DNA from: Alviniconcha marisindica
Lineage: Eukaryota > Mollusca > Gastropoda > Provannidae
NCBI GenBank assembly: GCA_018857735.1
Contig: JABMCL010000598.1
Location: 493,501-557,500 of the forward strand
Reading direction: 5' to 3'
DNA length: 64,000 nucleotides
Program-made: the position numbers and the translations under genes
Notes under the pieces: generated by a model
What the model saw: only the letters and a program-made list of their open reading frames with translations
The model's database searches: none
Told to the model about the DNA's origin: nothing
Shown here: positions 58,835 to 64,000 of the stretch, piece by piece
Layout: each line of letters starts with the position of its first letter
How positions within the stretch are numbered: position 1 is the stretch's first letter

Positions 58835-59258
58835 ACCAGTTTTAACACACGCATAAGCCAACAACAGTAACCAGTTTTAACACACATACAGCCAACAACA
58901 GTAACCAGTTTTAACACACATACAGCCAACAACAGTAACCAGTTTTAACACACGCATACAGCCAACAATAATAACCAGTTTTAACACACGCATACAGCCA
59001 ACAACAGTAACCAGTTTTAACACACACATATAGCCAACAACAGTAACCAATTTTAACACACGCATACAGCCAACAATAGTAACCAGTTTTAACACACGCA
59101 TACAGCCAACAACAGTAACCAGTTTTAACACACTCATACAGCCAACAACAGTAACCAGTTTTAACACACTCATACAGCCAACAACAGTAACCAGTTTTAA
59201 CACACGCATACAGCCAACAACAGTAACCAGTTTTAACACACGCATACAGCCAAGCAGT
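58835..59258. repeat. 36-bp minisatellite
   Basis: Twelve units of acagccaacaacagtaacca and gttttaacacacgc. Confidence 0.96.
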
Positions 59259-59283
59259 CGGCAAGGGAAGGGGGAAATGAGGG

Positions 59284-59286
<3 letters not shown>

Positions 59287-59345
<59 letters not shown>

Positions 59346-59374
59346 GAAGAGGCAGACAGACAGAGCAGAACAGA

Positions 59375-59430
<56 letters not shown>
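59287..59430. repeat. (GA)n microsatellites
   Basis: Two GA blocks (59287-59344 and 59378-59428) around a gaggcagacagacagagcag spacer; purine on plus. Confidence 0.97.
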
Positions 59431-59431
<1 letters not shown>

Positions 59432-59553
59432 CACACGGCAGCCGGAATGAAAGGAAATATTGATCAATCTGTGCTGGAACCAATGTCAAACAGGAGGGAG
59501 ACCGCTTTCTCAATGCACTCGAAATAAAAGACCGATGTTGTACTGTCCTTGAG

Positions 59554-59557
<4 letters not shown>

Positions 59558-59626
<69 letters not shown>
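59558..59626. repeat. (AC)n microsatellite
   Basis: About 33 AC units. Confidence 0.98.
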
Positions 59627-59627
<1 letters not shown>

Positions 59628-59947
59628 GCTAAACGTTGGGTACGCTGGAAACGCTGGGTACACGTAGGGTGAGTACCATATCAGCCTGAACCCTCCATGA
59701 GCATAGGCGTGTACTGTCTATGCAGACCTTTGCTCTGACAGTCACCACCAGCCCACAGCGTTGCCCACCGTACTCAGCCCAACTGCAACGATCACACTTA
59801 AGCACATGTCAACACTGAGTATCCGCCATAAGTCGCCATAAACAGCGAACCACAAATCTGAACCGTTGCCGTTGGTCATTACACGACCTTTCTTTTCCTT
59901 GTTGAACCATCTTGCAGTGACCCACAGTCAGTTGGAACCCCGTCCCC

Positions 59948-60215
<268 letters not shown>

Positions 60216-60990
60216 CCAGCACATCCACAAGGGATAGAGCTCGCAGCCAGCTTTCTCCTAAATCAAAGAATCCAGAAACTTTCGGTACAACGCCGTCCTA
60301 ACCATCCCTTCTGATCTGACTACAAACACACCAGTACAACGCCGTCCTAACCACCTCCCTCTGATCTGACTACAAACACATCATTTGCTACACCGTTAGT
60401 GCAGCACTCATCTAATGATCTATACCTCAAAAGCACATCATTTGGTGTAACACAACTAAATAACACGATACACCATACACCACATCATGTGCTACCTTGT
60501 AAACACATTACCTTGTACACCAGACACAAATCATGTGGTGTACGTCAACCGCTACATCACAAGCTGATTGCGTGCTAAGCCTACACACCAGACACACAGT
60601 CCATTAAACCAGAAACACACGACTCAGTACAGCCCGTAAGTACATCATCAACACATCACTCGGTACATCACCAACACGTCACTCAGTACATCCTCAACAA
60701 ATCACTCGGTACACCACCAACACACCATTGAGTACATCAACACCACTCGGCCTAGTACCGTATCCGAGGACCGAGAGGAAGACGACTGCAGAACTTTGCA
60801 AGCACGGACTTTCAGGCACACAGCAACAGTCCGCTGCATGCGCCGCTGTTCCACCATGGCACACGCAGTACCACCGCTCCCTTCCCACAGGCATCACTAC
60901 CACTGAGCACTACTCACTGCCCCCAGCGAACAGGCGGCGCGGCGCGTAGCGAAGTGACCACGGCCGGACCCACTGACCGCGTGGTGGGCA
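60216..60990. other. Mostly non-repetitive stretch
   Basis: A 54-bp unit (acaacgccgtcctaacca) is present twice at 60287-60380; loose catcactcggtacatcacc units lie at 60640-60740. No gene recognised. Confidence 0.45.
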
Positions 60991-61000
60991 GGGCGAGAGA

Positions 61001-61071
61001 CAAACTCCAAGCACTGGTTTACGGCATCCGTCCTTTGGAGCAAGGTGCCGGAAAGCGATGCTCGGAGTGCG
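61001..61071. mobile_element. 71-bp minimal TIR element, copy 2
   Basis: Left caaactccaagcactggttt and right, inverted, cgcactccgagcatcgcttt face each other with almost no interior. The element is flanked by a perfect 9-bp duplication, ggcgagaga, at 60992-61000 and 61072-61080. It is an internal-deletion derivative of the family and fixes the element ends and duplication length. Confidence 0.8.
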
Positions 61072-61149
61072 GGCGAGAGACTGGGGACCCGGGGAGAGAG
61101 AGCGCTGACCACTGTCCAGTCAGTGTCTGATCCAAGACCGGTGAGCGAT

Positions 61150-61288
61150 GGGCCATTCAATCTGATACAAGGGCCAGGCAACGGCCATTCAATCTGATAC
61201 AAGGGCCAGGCAACGGCCATTCAATCTGATACTGACACTGAAGGGCCAGGCAACGGCCATTCAATCTGATACAAGGGCCAGGCAACGC
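61150..61288. repeat. 32-bp minisatellite
   Basis: Four to five units of aagggccaggcaacggccat and tcaatctgatac between TIR element copies 2 and 3. Confidence 0.94.
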
Positions 61289-61320
61289 GCCGCGTTCACC
61301 GCACCCCCCCACCCCCCACC

Positions 61321-61794
61321 CCCCCGCGGGGCATGGCTTTCCGGCACCTTCCTCCAACCTCGGCCAGATTTGCTTACGTGACGCCACTGAAGGGGCACTC
61401 TTTATCTCCGCGCCGGCAGCTGTCCACCGACGCGGTCAGCGCCCTCCGAAAAGTTTGGGTACTGATGACTGTGGAAGCAACCTAGCGCCCAAGCACCCAC
61501 GTAAACAGGAGATGTATCCACCCTCGGTAAAAACAAATCCAAAAAACAATAATAAAAAAATCCAGAGTTCCGTCTCGATTCAAACGATTTTGGTTTTATT
61601 TGTGCTGGCGTAAGCTACGTGATCAGGTATCAAGGAAACGTCAGATATAATCAGAGTTCTCCGTTACAAACTGGCTGCCGTTTGAGCATCATCCGGAGAA
61701 ACTGTTCGTCAGCTGACAGTTTTTCGAGACCAATGGCGTCATCGACCATGGCAGTGGTTAAGGAAGGGTGTCGTAAACCAGGGCTTGGAGTCTG
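61321..61794. mobile_element. TIR element, copy 3, forward orientation
   Basis: The order of blocks (ctttccggcaccttcctcca, gggcactctttatctccgcg, cgacgcggtcagcgccctcc, cgattcaaacgattttggtt, ending cttggagtctg) is the same as in copy 1. The left TIR is eroded and lies against a poly-C region, so its end and target duplication are unclear. It faces copy 4 as an inverted pair 90 bp apart. Confidence 0.7.
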
Positions 61795-61883
61795 CAACCC
61801 CCCCCCCCCCCCACCACCACCCCGCCCCCACGGCCTCCCCGCACCACGCGCCACCACTGTGTTGACGCTCTCTAGTCTTAGTG

Positions 61884-62327
61884 CAAACTCCAAGCACTGG
61901 TTTCCGACATCCTTCCTTCAACCACTGCCGTATTTAGTTACGCCATAGGGTCCAGAAAACTGTCATCTAACGAGCAGTTTATTGTTGATGCTCAAACAGT
62001 AGTAATTTGTTACAAACAACTCAAATAAAACAGGCGTATCATTTATAGCCGCCAACAAAGTTTACACCAGCACAAATAAAAAAACAATCGTTTGAATCGA
62101 GACAGAACTCTTTTTTTACCCGGGGTGGATGCGTCTCGAGTCATGTTTACGTGCGTGCTTGGGCGGCGCTGTGTTGCTTCCACAGTCATATCAGTACCCG
62201 AACCTTTCGGAGGGCGCTGACCGCGTCGGTGGACAGCTGCGCGGAGATAAAGAGTGACGTGACTAAATCCGTAACTAAATCCGGCAGAGTTTGGAGGAAG
62301 GTGCCGGAAAGCGATGCTAAGAGTGTG
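61884..62327. mobile_element. TIR element, copy 4, reverse orientation
   Basis: A complete 444-bp copy lies in the opposite orientation to copies 1 and 3, starting caaactccaagcactggttt and ending gcgatgctaagagtgtg. A perfect 9-bp duplication, gtcttagtg, flanks it at 61875-61883 and 62328-62336. Together with copy 3 it could fold into a hairpin with arms of about 450 bp. Confidence 0.82.
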
Positions 62328-62349
62328 GTCTTAGTGTAGATTTCATTTT

Positions 62350-62527
62350 ACGCCTTGTTGCCGTCTCACCCTCTTCACCCCACATAGCTTGTTGCCGTCT
62401 CACCCTCTTCACCCCACATAGCTTGTTGCCGTCTCACCCTCTTCACCCCACATAGCTTGTTGCCGTCTCACCCTCTTCACCCCACATAGCTTGTTGCCGT
62501 CTCACCCTCTTCACCCCACATAGCTCT
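62350..62527. repeat. 34-bp minisatellite
   Basis: Five units of ttgttgccgtctcaccctct and tcaccccacatag. Confidence 0.96.
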
Positions 62528-62579
62528 CAGTCGCCGCGTTATGGTCGTGTCAGCGATCTCTCTCCCTCCCTAATGCCTC

Positions 62580-62582
<3 letters not shown>

Positions 62583-62665
<83 letters not shown>

Positions 62666-62803
62666 GTGTGTGTGTGTGTGCGTGTGTGTGTGTGTGTGTT
62701 GTGTGTGTGTGTTGTGGTGTTGTGTGTGTGTGCGTGTGTGTGTTTTGTTGTGTGTGTGTGTGTGTGTGTGTGTGTTGTTGGTGTGTGTGTGTGTGTGTGT
62801 GTG

Positions 62804-62850
<47 letters not shown>

Positions 62851-62874
62851 GTGTGTGTGTGTGTGTGTGGTTGT

Positions 62875-62972
<98 letters not shown>

Positions 62973-63005
62973 GTGTGTGTGTGGTGTTGTGGGTGTGTGG
63001 TGTGG
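62583..63005. repeat. Long (GT)n microsatellite
   Basis: 420 bp of GT with scattered ttgt and ggtg interruptions, the longest microsatellite in the window. Confidence 0.98.
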
Positions 63006-63044
63006 TTTACACGTGCGCGTGTCTGCATGCAGGGAAGAGGGGGG

Positions 63045-63115
63045 ATAGCGTGAGATAAGTGATGCATGATTAAAGTAGTCAAGTGAGATAAGTGATGCAT
63101 GATTAAAGTAGTCAG
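63045..63115. repeat. 33-bp tandem duplication
   Basis: Two copies of gtgagataagtgatgcatga and ttaaagtagtca. Confidence 0.93.
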
Positions 63116-63246
63116 GTCAATATACTTTAATCATCACAGGGCAGTTCACTTAGGTTGTGTGTTGTAAAGTTTCATGCCGCTAGCACTCTGAGCCTCACAC
63201 ATGTATGTATGCTAGAGGGATTCGGCGCATTGGAAATGCATTTAAT

Positions 63247-63320
63247 AGTAGTAGTAGTAGTAGTAGTAGTAGTAGCAGTAGTAGTAGTAGCAGTAGCAGT
63301 AGTAGCAGCAGTAGTAGTAT
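63247..63320. repeat. (AGT)n/(AGC)n microsatellite
   Basis: About 24 triplets, mainly agt with agc interruptions. Confidence 0.97.
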
Positions 63321-63377
63321 CTGCACCATCCGAGCAGTGGAAACCCTGAGCTATGTGATCAGAGGCTGAACACTGTC

Positions 63378-63492
63378 AGGCTTCGGTTCAGCTCTTGGTT
63401 ACGAAAGGCTTCGGTTCAGCTCTTGGTTACGAAAGGCTTCGGTTCAGCTCTTGGTTACGAAAGGCTTCAGTTCACCTCTTGGTTACGAAGCC
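63378..63492. repeat. 28-bp minisatellite
   Basis: Four units of ggcttcggttcagctcttgg and ttacgaaa. Confidence 0.95.
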
Positions 63493-63619
63493 CCAATCGT
63501 AGCCACAGCGGCACCATTCTCTCCTCCCCCGTCCAGTCCCACCAGTCTCCATGGACACACGAGTGCCGAAAGTGCTGGTAGCGTGGCTTGAATTGCAATG
63601 GGCCATCTGACACCCACTA

Positions 63620-63995
63620 TCACGCCGCACTAGCACACAGCATAGTGTCATACGCCACACTACCAAACAGCGTAGTGCCACACACGCCGCACTAGCACAC
63701 AGCGTAGTGTCACACGCCACACTACCAAACAGCGTAGTGCCACACACCCCGCACTAGCACACAGCGTAGTGCCATACGCCACACTACCAAACAGCGGAGT
63801 GCCACACACGCCGCACTAGCACACAGCGGAGTGCCACACATCCCGCACCAGCACACAGCGGAGTGCCACACACCCCGCACTAGCACACAGCGGAGTGCCA
63901 GAGCACAACGCAGTCAGTCACAGTCTGACACGCACTAGCACACAGCGGAGTGGCAGAGCACAACGCAGTCAGTCACAGTCTGACACGCCCATGAG
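63620..63995. repeat. 30-62-bp minisatellite
   Basis: Units of cgcactagcacacagcgtag and tgccacacac alternate with cacactaccaaacagcg. A cagagcacaacgcagtcagt form appears twice at the window end. Confidence 0.92.
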
Positions 63996-64000
63996 TGGCG

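Overview
This is eukaryotic, almost certainly molluscan DNA; my best guess is a gastropod. It has short exons in very long introns, GT-AG splice sites, a tRNA-derived SINE, non-LTR retrotransposon tails ending in (ATT)n, long (AC)n and (GA)n microsatellites, poly-G/C runs and a CCCTAA-bearing minisatellite. There are no operons, ribosome binding sites or CRISPR arrays. The species assignment is inference.

One gene is recognised with confidence, on the minus strand: an EVA1C/EVA-1-like protein with two tandem SUEL (galactose/rhamnose-binding lectin) domains. Three consecutive coding exons are visible in transcription order: 25641-25518 (second half of lectin domain 1), 20337-20191 (linker and first half of domain 2) and 6067-5924 (second half of domain 2). 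Reading phases 0/1/1 join exactly and rebuild the conserved P-N-E linker and the KYLTVTYAC ending. The exon for the first half of domain 1, the signal peptide and the transmembrane/cytoplasmic part were not found with confidence. Weak candidates for missing coding pieces on the same strand are a cysteine-rich terminal exon at 4953-4733 and start exons at 40601-40557 or about 47692. A possible unrelated plus-strand first exon lies at 11765-11915.

Almost everything else is intronic or intergenic repeat. By my tally about half of the window is minisatellite: roughly 60 separate arrays with periods from 14 to 74 bp, plus about 2.5 kb of microsatellite. Most of the long open frames arise because a repeat period is a multiple of three; they are not listed as genes. 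Many otherwise different arrays share a GTGACA-type core word.

Transposon remains are a LINE 3' part at 7170-7850, a second at 21540-22075 and a third 3' tail at 48541-48630; the SINE at 48380-48468; two retroposon tails at 34030-34260 and 37000-37098; and a family of non-autonomous terminal-inverted-repeat elements with 9-bp target duplications (35330-35970, 61001-61071, about 61321-61794, 61884-62327), resembling Mutator-type MITEs. In one copy the inverted repeat has itself become a 27-bp tandem array.

The most interesting signals are a 24-bp minisatellite whose monomers carry copies of the splice acceptor of the lectin-domain-2 exon, the MITE family with its minisatellite birth event, the shared-core minisatellites, and the uniform strand orientation of all seven long (GA)n tracts.
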